Source: JBOGXF01 sp050694275
GTDB lineage: Bacteria > Actinomycetota > CADDZG01 > WHSQ01
Length of the DNA: 25,174 nucleotides
Reading direction: 5' to 3'
Assembly: GCA_050694275.1 (NCBI GenBank)
Contig: JBOGXF010000084.1
Location: 1 to 25,174 of the forward strand
Shown here: positions 1-7,148 of the stretch, piece after piece
How the letters are laid out: each line of letters begins with the position of its first letter
How positions within the stretch are numbered: position 1 is the first letter of the stretch
Translations under genes and position numbers: made by a program
The notes under the pieces: generated by a model
Told to the model about the DNA's origin: nothing
The model's input: only the letters and a program-made list of their open reading frames with translations
Database searches by the model: none

Positions 1-446
1 GTGTCGGCGAGGGACTCGGGCAGGACCTTCGTCTCGCCCACGACCGGCATGAAGTTCGTGTCCCCACCCCAGCGCGGCACCACGTGCACGTGGACGTGAC
101 CCGGGACCCCGGCCCCCGCGACGCGCCCGAGATTGATGCCGATGTTGAAGCCTTGAGGCGAGAGGGCCTCCTGGAGCACCGCGACCGTCAGTCTGGTCTC
201 GTCGAAGATCTCGTGCGCCTCGTCCTCGTCGAGATCGCCGAGATCGGGGACGTGTCGAACGGGAGCGACCATCACGTGCCCCGAGTTGTATGGGAACGCG
301 TTGAGGATGACGAACGACCGCTCGTTGCGGTGCAGAACTCCCATGTCGGCCTCCCCCTCGAGCGCGGCGCAGAAGACGCACTCGACGTCATCGCCGGTGT
401 CCTCGGTGACGTAGCGCGAGCGCCACGGGCTCCACAGCCGATCCAT
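1..446 (-). CDS. HIT-family protein, Ap4A phosphorylase type (3' end outside window)
   Basis: Histidine-triad nucleotide phosphorylase or hydrolase, cut by the window edge after about 148 codons. The protein starts MDRLWSPWRSRYV, has a CVFC pair near residue 23 (a likely metal site) and carries the triad as GHVHVHVVPRWGGD near the visible C-terminus. This block, the N-terminal RLWxPxR and the middle FPYNSGHVMV closely resemble the mycobacterial Ap4A phosphorylase Rv2613c, which also sits directly downstream of thrS. By family knowledge it would split diadenosine tetraphosphate, a by-product of aminoacyl-tRNA synthetases, so the pairing with thrS makes sense. The ATG overlaps the thrS stop by one base (TGATG), indicating translational coupling. 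The exact substrate is inferred from homology. Confidence 0.92.
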   Translation of the reverse strand, partial: MDRLWSPWRSRYVTEDTGDDVECVFCAALEGEADMGVLHRNERSFVILNAFPYNSGHVMVAPVRHVPDLGDLDEDEAHEIFDETRLTVAVLQEALSPQGFNIGINLGRVAGAGVPGHVHVHVVPRWGGDTNFMPVVGETKVLPESLAD

Positions 447-2386
447 CAGATCGATAGCTCTACGCTTCGTTCGTCGATCTCTGCCGCGATCTTGGCAACG
501 AAGTCGTCCACCGGAACGCCGCGCGACTCCTCGCCGGTACGCCGCCTCACCGATACCGTGTCCGAGGACTCCTCGTCGTCGCCCACGACGAGCATGTACG
601 GAACCTTCTGAAGCTGCTGGTGACGGATCTTCGCTCCGATCGTGTTGTCGGAGTCGTCGACTTCTACCCGAACGCCGGCTCCTCGCAGTCGCCCCGCTAC
701 CAGCCGCGCGTACTCCGCGTGACGATCGGCGATGGGGATGACCACGGCCTGAACCGGCGCCAACCACGTCGGAAACGCGCCGGCGAAGTGTTCGACGAGC
801 ACGCCGGTGAACCGTTCGATGGACCCGTACAGGGCGCGGTGAATCATCACCGGCCTGATCCGCTCGCCGTGCTCGTCGACGTACTCAAGCTCGAACCGAT
901 CCGGATGCTGGAAGTCGACCTGGATCGTGCACACCTGCCACAGCCTGCCGATCGCATCGCGCACGTGGATGTCGATCTTGGGCCCGTAGAAAGTGCCCTC
1001 GCCCTCGGCGACGACGTACTCGAGACCGGCCGCGTCGAGGGCCTCTTTGATTGCTCGCTCGGCCGCGTCCCACTGCCGATCGCTGCCGACGTACTTGTCG
1101 GGCTTGGTGGAGAAGTGAACCTCGTCGGGGCCCATTCCGACCGTCCCGTACAGCGCGCGGAAGAAGTCGATCACCCCGAGCAGCTCCTCTTCGACCTGGT
1201 CGGGCCGGCAAAAGATGTGCGAGTCGTCCTGGGTGAAGCCGCGGCCCCGCAAGAGCCCGTGCACCACGCCCGATCGTTCGAATCGGTACACGGTTCCGAG
1301 CTCCGACAGACGTATGGGCAGCTCTCGGTATGAGCGCGTCTTTGACTTGTACACGAGGACGTGGAACGGGCAGTTCATGGGCTTGACGAAGTACTCCGAG
1401 CCCTCTGCCTCCATGGCGGGAAACATGTTCTCGCGATAGAAGTCGAGGTGGCCACTCGTCTCCCACAATGTGCTCTTGCCGAGATGTGGGGTGTAGACGG
1501 GCTGGTAGCCGCGTTCCAGATGCATCTCGCGCGACAGGTCCTCGAGCGTGTTGCGCACGAGCGCGCCCTTTGGATGCCACAGCGCCATGCCCGGGCCGAC
1601 CTCTTCCTCCCACGAGTACAGCTCGAGCTCCCGCCCGAGCCTGCGGTGATCGCGCCGCTCCGCCTCTTCGAGACGGTGCAGATATTCCTCGAGCGCGTCC
1701 TTCGATTCCCATGCGGTTCCGTATATCCGCTGCAGCATCGGCCTGTGCTCGTCCCCGCGCCAGTACGCGCCGGCGGACCTCAGCAGCTTGAACGCCTTGA
1801 TCCGTCCGGTTCCCGGAATGTGAGGACCCCGGCAGAGATCGACGAACGGGACCTGTTCGTCTGCGGTGTTGCGATAGATCGAGATGACCTCGCCCTGGGC
1901 CCCCTGCTGCTCGAGCGCCTCGGCCCCCTCGGCGACGCCCTCGATGATCTCGACCTTGTACGGCTGGTCGGCGAACAGCTCGATCGCCTCGTCGCGTCCG
2001 AGCTCTGCGCGTTCGAATCGCTGGTTCGCCTTGACGATCTTCTTCATCTCCGTCTCGATGCGCTCGAGGTCTTCGGGCGTGAACGGATTGTCGACGTCGA
2101 AGTCGTAATAGAAGCCGTCCTCGATGGGCGGCCCGATGGCGTACTTGGCTTCCGGGTACAGGCGCAGAACCGCCTGGGCGAGGACGTGTGCGGTGGAGTG
2201 TCTCAGCACCTCTCGGCCGAGGGGGTCGCTCGCCGTCACGACCTCGACCTCCGCGTCGGGGGCCGGGACGAAGGCAAGGTCGCGCTGTTGTCCGTCGACG
2301 ACGAGGGCCATGGGAGCCCCGGCGCCCGCCTCCTTTGCGAGCGCGAAGCCGTCGCGCCGACCATCTCCTTTAACGGGCACGCTCAT
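446..2386 (-). CDS. thrS: Threonyl-tRNA synthetase
   Basis: Charges tRNA-Thr with threonine in the cytoplasm; class II synthetase of 646 residues. Order: shortened TGS-like N-terminus (about 1-60), editing domain with HSTAH at 63-67 and CRGPH at 185-189, catalytic core with motif 2 around 360-385, and an anticodon-binding domain from about 546. The zinc ligands expected from E. coli ThrRS are present: C339 (MNCPFH), H390 (DDSHIFC) and H516 (MIHRALYGS). The N-terminus is odd: about 10 residues are missing before the editing HxxxH compared with usual ThrRS, and the TGS fold is poorly conserved. The ATG overlaps the upstream peptidase stop by 4 nt (ATGA) without a strong ribosome binding site, suggesting coupling. 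A start at M26 is possible but would remove most of the TGS region. Confidence 0.97.
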   Translation of the reverse strand: MSVPVKGDGRRDGFALAKEAGAGAPMALVVDGQQRDLAFVPAPDAEVEVVTASDPLGREVLRHSTAHVLAQAVLRLYPEAKYAIGPPIEDGFYYDFDVDNPFTPEDLERIETEMKKIVKANQRFERAELGRDEAIELFADQPYKVEIIEGVAEGAEALEQQGAQGEVISIYRNTADEQVPFVDLCRGPHIPGTGRIKAFKLLRSAGAYWRGDEHRPMLQRIYGTAWESKDALEEYLHRLEEAERRDHRRLGRELELYSWEEEVGPGMALWHPKGALVRNTLEDLSREMHLERGYQPVYTPHLGKSTLWETSGHLDFYRENMFPAMEAEGSEYFVKPMNCPFHVLVYKSKTRSYRELPIRLSELGTVYRFERSGVVHGLLRGRGFTQDDSHIFCRPDQVEEELLGVIDFFRALYGTVGMGPDEVHFSTKPDKYVGSDRQWDAAERAIKEALDAAGLEYVVAEGEGTFYGPKIDIHVRDAIGRLWQVCTIQVDFQHPDRFELEYVDEHGERIRPVMIHRALYGSIERFTGVLVEHFAGAFPTWLAPVQAVVIPIADRHAEYARLVAGRLRGAGVRVEVDDSDNTIGAKIRHQQLQKVPYMLVVGDDEESSDTVSVRRRTGEESRGVPVDDFVAKIAAEIDERSVELSI

Positions 2387-3660
2387 GAGCCGATGCTATC
2401 CGCCCACGCTTGCTCGAACTCGCGCAGAGAGAGGCCGACCGCGTCTTTCAGCGCGTCGTTGAGTTGGTAGCGCGCGGTACCGGCCGCGATTTCCCTGCGG
2501 CCCAGATTCCGGTAGAACCGTACGAACTCATCGAGCCCCCACCTCTCGACGAAGAATCGCACCGCTGAATGAGACTTCTGGTAATTGCGGAAGATGCTCG
2601 TGCCGTCCCCGACGATGAACTCGAAGTCCTGGGGCAGCCTGCGATCGAATCGTCCGGCACCAATCTCGGCCGAGAGGAAAGCGAGCGACGCGAGGTTCGC
2701 ATCGTTGCCGACGTAATCGGCGAAACCCTCCTCGATGAACACCGGCGTAAACGGCCCGGAGGCGCGGCGCGTGACCACATGGAGCAGCTCGTGGGCGAGA
2801 ATCCCCAAGACCGATTCGTCGGATCTGTTCGCGAGCGATTTGTAGTTGAAGACGATACGGGGCGCGGTGAAGTCGTACCCACGCCGAACGTCGACGGTCG
2901 AATACGCAAACGCGACAAAATTCGCGGTGTCGAAGGTGACCTGCAGCATGCGGCCGAGCTCTTTGTCGGACGAGGGAACGAGAACCACGATCGTGTCGCC
3001 GGCCGGGCTGTTCCAGAACCGGCCGACCCGGTCCAGGGCCTGCGCGGCGAGAGAGAAGAATCCCGCGGGCAGCTCCCCGCACGGTCGCTTCCGCCGGCAG
3101 GGATGCTCGATCACCAGGAATCGGCCTTCCTGCGTGAGATCGACGGGTCCGAAGTCCCACATGTGCCGCGCCGTGTGCAGGCCGAGGTCGTCGAGGTCAC
3201 CGTCCCCGGCCACGAGCCATTGCCCGTCCTCTTTCACGAACGTATAGAAGAGGTCCTCGATCGCCGGAGCGGTATCGACGCCGGCGATGCGGTAGAGCTC
3301 CTCGGTCACCGGCAGGGCGGCGTCCTCTGCGCCCGGATAGCGACCTCGGTCGGAGGGACGGATGAGATCTCCGGCCCGCTCCCACACGGCGCGCAGGCGA
3401 TACGAACGGAACGGAACGTCCCCCATCCACTCGAACAGTCTCTTCTGGCGGGCCCGGAACTCCGCCGATGCGGCCGAGACTGTCGCCATGAACGAGTCCA
3501 CGTCTCTCTCGATGACCGCGGCCGCCCGCCGGTCGAGCAGCTCCTGTATTGCGGCGCGCCGGTCGCCGCCCGTTTCGTTCGTTTCGGTTTGCGCGATCGA
3601 GGGCGCGGAGGAGAGCATCAGCAGTGTGCAGATAACCGCGTATACCGCGGCCTTTTGCAC
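2383..3660 (-). CDS. Secreted gluzincin-type metallopeptidase (peptidase MA-like)
   Basis: 425 residues. A signal peptide is visible (hydrophobic residues 4-20, then SIAQ near 21-24). Residues about 33-190 resemble an NTF2/SnoaL-like module, including the stretch VKEDGQWLVAGDGD. The C-terminal half has the zinc motif HELLH at 290-294 followed by IEEGFADYVG at 309-318, giving the third ligand Glu expected of gluzincins of the peptidase MA type. It is therefore probably an exported zinc protease, but the substrate is unknown. It begins with GTG 16 nt after the fba stop with no clear ribosome binding site, and its end overlaps the thrS start by 4 nt, so it sits inside the fba-thrS-HIT operon. 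A secreted protease is an unexpected partner for a tRNA synthetase. Confidence 0.82.
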   Translation of the reverse strand: MQKAAVYAVICTLLMLSSAPSIAQTETNETGGDRRAAIQELLDRRAAAVIERDVDSFMATVSAASAEFRARQKRLFEWMGDVPFRSYRLRAVWERAGDLIRPSDRGRYPGAEDAALPVTEELYRIAGVDTAPAIEDLFYTFVKEDGQWLVAGDGDLDDLGLHTARHMWDFGPVDLTQEGRFLVIEHPCRRKRPCGELPAGFFSLAAQALDRVGRFWNSPAGDTIVVLVPSSDKELGRMLQVTFDTANFVAFAYSTVDVRRGYDFTAPRIVFNYKSLANRSDESVLGILAHELLHVVTRRASGPFTPVFIEEGFADYVGNDANLASLAFLSAEIGAGRFDRRLPQDFEFIVGDGTSIFRNYQKSHSAVRFFVERWGLDEFVRFYRNLGRREIAAGTARYQLNDALKDAVGLSLREFEQAWADSIGS

Positions 3661-3676
3661 ACTCGACGCGAGGGAG

Positions 3677-4699
3677 TCAGGCCGCTTCGTGCTCCATCTC
3701 CTCCGTATAGCTGCCCGACCGGGCCGCCCCGTTCAACTTGGCTCGATGGTACAGAGCCTTCTGACCGCTCGCGACGTTGGACGGGTCGCCCTTCCACGCC
3801 TCGAGCGCCGGCGCCTGCAGCGCGCGCCCGTACGAGAAGCTCAGCTCCCACGGGCCGCGATCCGACAGCTTGTTCATTGCGTTGAGGTGCGCGGTCGCGA
3901 GCTCGTCGCTCTGGCCGCCCGACAGGAACACGACCCCGGGGATCTCGGGAGGCACGGTCTCCTTCAAGCATTTGACCGTTTGCTCGGCCACCTCCTCGAC
4001 GCTCGCCTGTTGCGCAGCGTCCTTGCCGGACAACACCATGTTGGTCTTGAGCAGCGTTCCCTCGAGCCCGACGTTGGCGACGTCGAGCTCCTCGAACAGA
4101 CGGGTGAGCGTCTCGCTGGTCGCCTCGTAACAACGATCGATCGAGTGATCTCCGTCCATCAGGACCTCGGGCTCGACGATTGGGACGAGTCCCTGCTCCT
4201 GCGAGAGAGCGGCAAACCGTCCGAGAGCATGCGCGTTGGCGGCGATGCAATAGTCGGTCGGGATGCCGGGCCCGATGGTGATCACGGCCCGCCACTTCGT
4301 GAATCCTGCCCCCCGCGAGACGTACTCCTCGAGGCGGGCGCGCAGGCCGTCGAGGCCCTCGGTCACCTGTTCCCCGGCGAACAGGGCGAGGTCCTTGGCC
4401 CCCTTGTCCACCTTGATCCCGGGAATTATCCCCTTCGACGACAGAAGGTCGGGAAACGGTGTTGCGTCGTCGGTCGATTGCCGAATCGTCTCGTCGAAAA
4501 GAATCACCCCGCTGATGAACTGCTCGAGCCCTTCGGTCGTGAAGAGCATGTCGCGATAGGAGCGCCGGTTGTCCTCGCTCGACTCGAGGTTGATGGACTT
4601 GAAGCGCTTGGCAATGGTGGGAAAGCTCTCGTCCGCCGCCAGGATCCCTTTGCTCTCCGCCACCAGTGCTTTGGCGGTCGACGCGAGGGTCGTCGTCAT
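3677..4699 (-). CDS. fba: Fructose-bisphosphate aldolase, class I
   Basis: Glycolytic/gluconeogenic aldolase (fructose 1,6-bisphosphate to DHAP and glyceraldehyde 3-phosphate), metal-free Schiff-base class, 340 residues. Recognisable blocks are GILAADES (18-25, Asp23), GIKVDKG (94-100), TKWRAVI (134-140), EPEVLMDGDH (176-185), LEGTLLKTNMV (212-222, with K218 as the Schiff-base lysine) and VVFLSGGQSDE (256-266). These match the animal-type enzyme rather than the zinc-dependent class II. The start is the ATG preceded by GAGGAGGT at the right spacing; the reading frame stays open further upstream, but that part lies antisense to the divergent gene. It is the first gene of the operon leading into peptidase, thrS and HIT. 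Confidence 0.95.
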   Translation of the reverse strand: MTTTLASTAKALVAESKGILAADESFPTIAKRFKSINLESSEDNRRSYRDMLFTTEGLEQFISGVILFDETIRQSTDDATPFPDLLSSKGIIPGIKVDKGAKDLALFAGEQVTEGLDGLRARLEEYVSRGAGFTKWRAVITIGPGIPTDYCIAANAHALGRFAALSQEQGLVPIVEPEVLMDGDHSIDRCYEATSETLTRLFEELDVANVGLEGTLLKTNMVLSGKDAAQQASVEEVAEQTVKCLKETVPPEIPGVVFLSGGQSDELATAHLNAMNKLSDRGPWELSFSYGRALQAPALEAWKGDPSNVASGQKALYHRAKLNGAARSGSYTEEMEHEAA

Positions 4700-4750
4700 G
4701 GGTACCTCCTCGTAATCGACTCGATCAATCACTACCCTACGATTGTTCGC
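4700..4750. promoter_or_regulatory. Divergent promoter region, fba / TPR-like gene
   Basis: This 51-bp gap serves two divergent operons. On the plus strand TACGAT (4738-4743) lies 7 nt before the GTG at 4751 with no ribosome binding site, fitting a -10 box of a leaderless transcript. On the minus strand TAGGGT (4739-4734) could be the fba -10, followed by a leader with GAGGAGGT. The two -10 boxes overlap, so the promoters probably compete. No convincing -35 hexamers were seen. Confidence 0.45.
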
Positions 4751-5062
4751 GTGGACAACGTCGAGGTGGTCAGGCGCTACCTCCGGGCCCAGAACCTCGA
4801 GCAGGTCGGCCGGACCGAGGAGGCGATCGAGCACTACGAGGCGGCGATCGAGGCGAGCTTCGACGCGTCGGGCCCGTACGACCGCCTCATCACCATCTAC
4901 GCGAACCGGGCCCTGCACGCCGAGGTCGTCCGGGTCGCCGAGTCCGCGCTCGACCACGTCCAGACCCACGAGCAGAAGAAGGCCTGGTACGAGCGCGTCC
5001 GGGCCGAGGCGCTCAAGGCGCAAGCAGACCTCCCCAAACCGACCCCCAGGAAGACCGATTGA
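4751..5062 (+). CDS. Small TPR-like helical protein
   Basis: 103 residues, entirely helical in character. Residues about 5-40 (RRYLRAQNLEQVGRTEEAIE onward) read like a tetratricopeptide helix pair, and a second pair runs to about 85; the tail is rich in Lys and Pro. TPR folds mediate protein contacts, so a scaffold or adaptor role is possible, but no specific function can be assigned. The start is GTG at 4751, chosen because TACGAT lies 7 nt upstream and the reading begins with the helical repeat; the longer open frame upstream is antisense to fba. Its TGA overlaps the TTG start of the methyltransferase by 4 nt, so the two are co-translated and may act together. Confidence 0.75.
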   Translation: MDNVEVVRRYLRAQNLEQVGRTEEAIEHYEAAIEASFDASGPYDRLITIYANRALHAEVVRVAESALDHVQTHEQKKAWYERVRAEALKAQADLPKPTPRKTD

Positions 5063-6177
5063 CCCCGCTCGAGCAGCTCATCGTCGAGCGCATCGAGGCG
5101 CAGGGGCCGATGCCGTTCGCGGCCTACATGGCGATGGCGCTGTATCACCCCGAGCACGGCTATTACTCATCGGGGGCCGAGCGCACGGGATGGGCCGGAC
5201 ACTTCCTCACCTCCCCCGAGCTCGACCCCGCGTTCGGCGAGCTGTGGAGCGCCGGATTCGAGCAGGTGTGGGACGCGTGCGGGCGACCCGAGAGCTTCGA
5301 CGTCGTCGAGATCGGGCCGGGCGAGGGAAGCTTCGCCGCCGCCGTCCTGACCGCCGCGCGCGGCTCGTTCCGAGAGGCGCTTCGCTATCGCCTGATCGAG
5401 AGAATCCCGTCTCTGCGCGACCGTCAGTCGGCTCGCCTGAGAGAGTTCGACAACGTCGAATGGAGCGCGTCGATCACCGATTTGCCGTCTGGTGAGTCGG
5501 GCTGCGTCTTCGCCAACGAGGTCCTCGACAACCTCCCCATCCACCTCGTCGAGAAGCGTCACGGCAGCTTGCTGGAGGTCTGTGTCGAGGTGAGCGACGG
5601 CCAACTCGCCTTCCGCCTCCGCCCTCCCGCGTCGAAAGAGGTCACCGCGTTTCTCGACCGGGTGGGGGTCGATCTGCCCGACGGGCATCGGTTCGAAGTG
5701 ACGCTTGCGGCAGAGTCGCTGGTCAAGCGCGCGGCGGAGCTGTTCGCGCGCGGAGCGGTCATCTTCGTCGACTACGGAGGAGATGCCGCCTCGCTCGCCG
5801 AGCGGTCGACCGGCACGCTCATCTGCTATTCGTCGTCGGGGATCGACGACGATCCACTCGAGAATCCGGGATCGAAGGACATCACCGCGCACGCCAACTG
5901 GACGGCGGTGATGGCCGCGTGCGTGCGGGCGGGCATGGTCGTCTCCGGCCCCCGCCCCCAGCGCGACATCCTGCGGGCACTCGGTCTCGACGCGCTGCAC
6001 AAGCGATTGCAGGCCGAGCACGACGACGCCGTCGGCACCGGCCGCGGCCGCGACGCGATCGCAGCTCTGTCGCGCCGGCAGGCGCTCGGGGTCCTCGCCG
6101 ACCCGAGCGGTCTCGGTGGCTTCGACGTTCTGGTCGCGTGTAAGGGGATCCCCCTTCCCGCGTTCACAGCTCAGTAG
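5059..6177 (+). CDS. MidA/NDUFAF7-family SAM-dependent methyltransferase
   Basis: 372 residues, the usual size for the family (COG1565, DUF185). Near the N-terminus, MPFAAYMAMALYHPEHGYYS is the family signature. The SAM-binding loop VVEIGPGEGSF follows at about 75-85, then FANEVLDNLPI and VIFVDYGG. The mitochondrial relative NDUFAF7 methylates an arginine of a complex I subunit; bacterial substrates are generally unknown. The start is TTG, overlapping the TGA of the TPR-like gene (TTGA), with an AGGAAG ribosome binding site about 6 nt upstream; no ATG is near the conserved N-terminus. Its 3' end overlaps the converging dehydrogenase by 7 bp. Confidence 0.88.
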   Translation: MTPLEQLIVERIEAQGPMPFAAYMAMALYHPEHGYYSSGAERTGWAGHFLTSPELDPAFGELWSAGFEQVWDACGRPESFDVVEIGPGEGSFAAAVLTAARGSFREALRYRLIERIPSLRDRQSARLREFDNVEWSASITDLPSGESGCVFANEVLDNLPIHLVEKRHGSLLEVCVEVSDGQLAFRLRPPASKEVTAFLDRVGVDLPDGHRFEVTLAAESLVKRAAELFARGAVIFVDYGGDAASLAERSTGTLICYSSSGIDDDPLENPGSKDITAHANWTAVMAACVRAGMVVSGPRPQRDILRALGLDALHKRLQAEHDDAVGTGRGRDAIAALSRRQALGVLADPSGLGGFDVLVACKGIPLPAFTAQ

Positions 6178-7106
6178 CCGAGAGCGGGGTCGACGAGCCC
6201 TTCGAGCTCCTGTCCTGCGGCGAAGCGGGCGACGTTACGCCCGATCAGCTCCCGGAGCTCCGGCAGGGCCATGTCCCAGGTGTTCGCGATGTGCGGGGTG
6301 ATGATCACGTTGTCGAGGCCCCACAGCGAGTGGCCGTCGGGCAGCGGCTCCGGATCGGTGACGTCGAGGGCCGCGCCCCCGATCGTGTTGGACCGCAGGG
6401 CGTCGACGAGATCCTGCGTGACCACCAGGCCCCCGCGCGCGACGTTGACGAGCCACGCGTCGTCCTTCATCGCCTCGAACGCGCGCCGGTCGAACATCCC
6501 CCGAGTGGCCGCGGTCAGTGCCGCCGTGATGGCGACGAAATCGGCACCGGCCAGGAGCTCGTGAAATCGATCGAGAGTCGCGGTGACGTCGGCGCCCGGC
6601 ACGGGCGAACCGGAGCGGTTTATCGCCTGCACCGTGGCGCCCAGAGGCTCGACCATCTGGATGAGGGCTCGCCCGATACCCCCCGCCCCCACCACGAGAA
6701 CCGTGGCCCCCTTTAGCCGCCGCTCGGGCGAACCGAGCCCCGGGGCCCGCCAGGTCGTGGCCCGAAGGTGATGATGAATGCGCCGGGCGGCGGCGAGCAT
6801 CAGCGCGAGGGCCTGTTCGGCACACGCGTGACCGTAGATCCCTTTGGCGCAGGTCCACGTCCGCGTTGGGTCGATCGCACCCGCCCCGACGAACGCCTCG
6901 ATCCCCGCGAATGGAAGCTGCACCCAGCGCGCCGTCGAAGACGAAAGCGTCTGCTTCAGGGCCTCGGCATCGCGGGGGTCTGTCCACACCAAACCGTCCG
7001 CGTCGGCCGCGTCGACGACCTTGCCGCCGCCGGCGGCAACCGCCTCGAGCATCTCGTCGTCCGCCCACGGCACGACCGCTATCCCCGGCACGAAAGCGTC
7101 GTTCAC
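6171..7106 (-). CDS. D-isomer-specific 2-hydroxyacid dehydrogenase
   Basis: 311 residues. NAD(P)-dependent oxidoreductase of the phosphoglycerate dehydrogenase/D-lactate dehydrogenase superfamily. The dinucleotide fold shows VLVVGAGGIGRAL (136-148), and the catalytic triad is visible as R224 in NVARGG, E253 in DPEPLP and H272 in TPHIANT. The N-terminal substrate domain is short and no ACT domain follows, so it is not a standard SerA; the substrate is open. It starts with GTG placed 6 nt after TAGCCT (7118-7113), the pattern of a leaderless gene. It is divergent from the cyclopropane synthase gene and convergent with the methyltransferase. Confidence 0.88.
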   Translation of the reverse strand: MNDAFVPGIAVVPWADDEMLEAVAAGGGKVVDAADADGLVWTDPRDAEALKQTLSSSTARWVQLPFAGIEAFVGAGAIDPTRTWTCAKGIYGHACAEQALALMLAAARRIHHHLRATTWRAPGLGSPERRLKGATVLVVGAGGIGRALIQMVEPLGATVQAINRSGSPVPGADVTATLDRFHELLAGADFVAITAALTAATRGMFDRRAFEAMKDDAWLVNVARGGLVVTQDLVDALRSNTIGGAALDVTDPEPLPDGHSLWGLDNVIITPHIANTWDMALPELRELIGRNVARFAAGQELEGLVDPALGY

Positions 7107-7148
7107 CGGGCCAGGCTACCCGCCGGCCGGAACCGCTACCATCACAGG
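7107..7148. promoter_or_regulatory. Overlapping divergent leaderless promoters
   Basis: Only 42 bp separate two divergent start codons. On the minus strand TAGCCT (7118-7113) ends 6 nt before the GTG at 7106. On the plus strand TACCAT (7137-7142) ends 6 nt before the ATG at 7149. Neither gene has room for a ribosome binding site after a start point about 7 nt from its -10 box. The -35 region of each promoter must lie over or beyond the -10 box of the other, so simultaneous use looks unlikely. Confidence 0.55.

Noticed and set aside
1361..2470. Long plus-strand frame of 369 codons opposite thrS
   Set aside because: It is antisense to a fully conserved thrS; long open antisense frames are expected in high-GC genes. 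It has no ribosome binding site and no domain.
4700..5023. Upstream extension of the aldolase frame
   Set aside because: Class I aldolase homology begins after the ATG at 4699, which has a strong ribosome binding site; the extension is antisense to the TPR-like gene.
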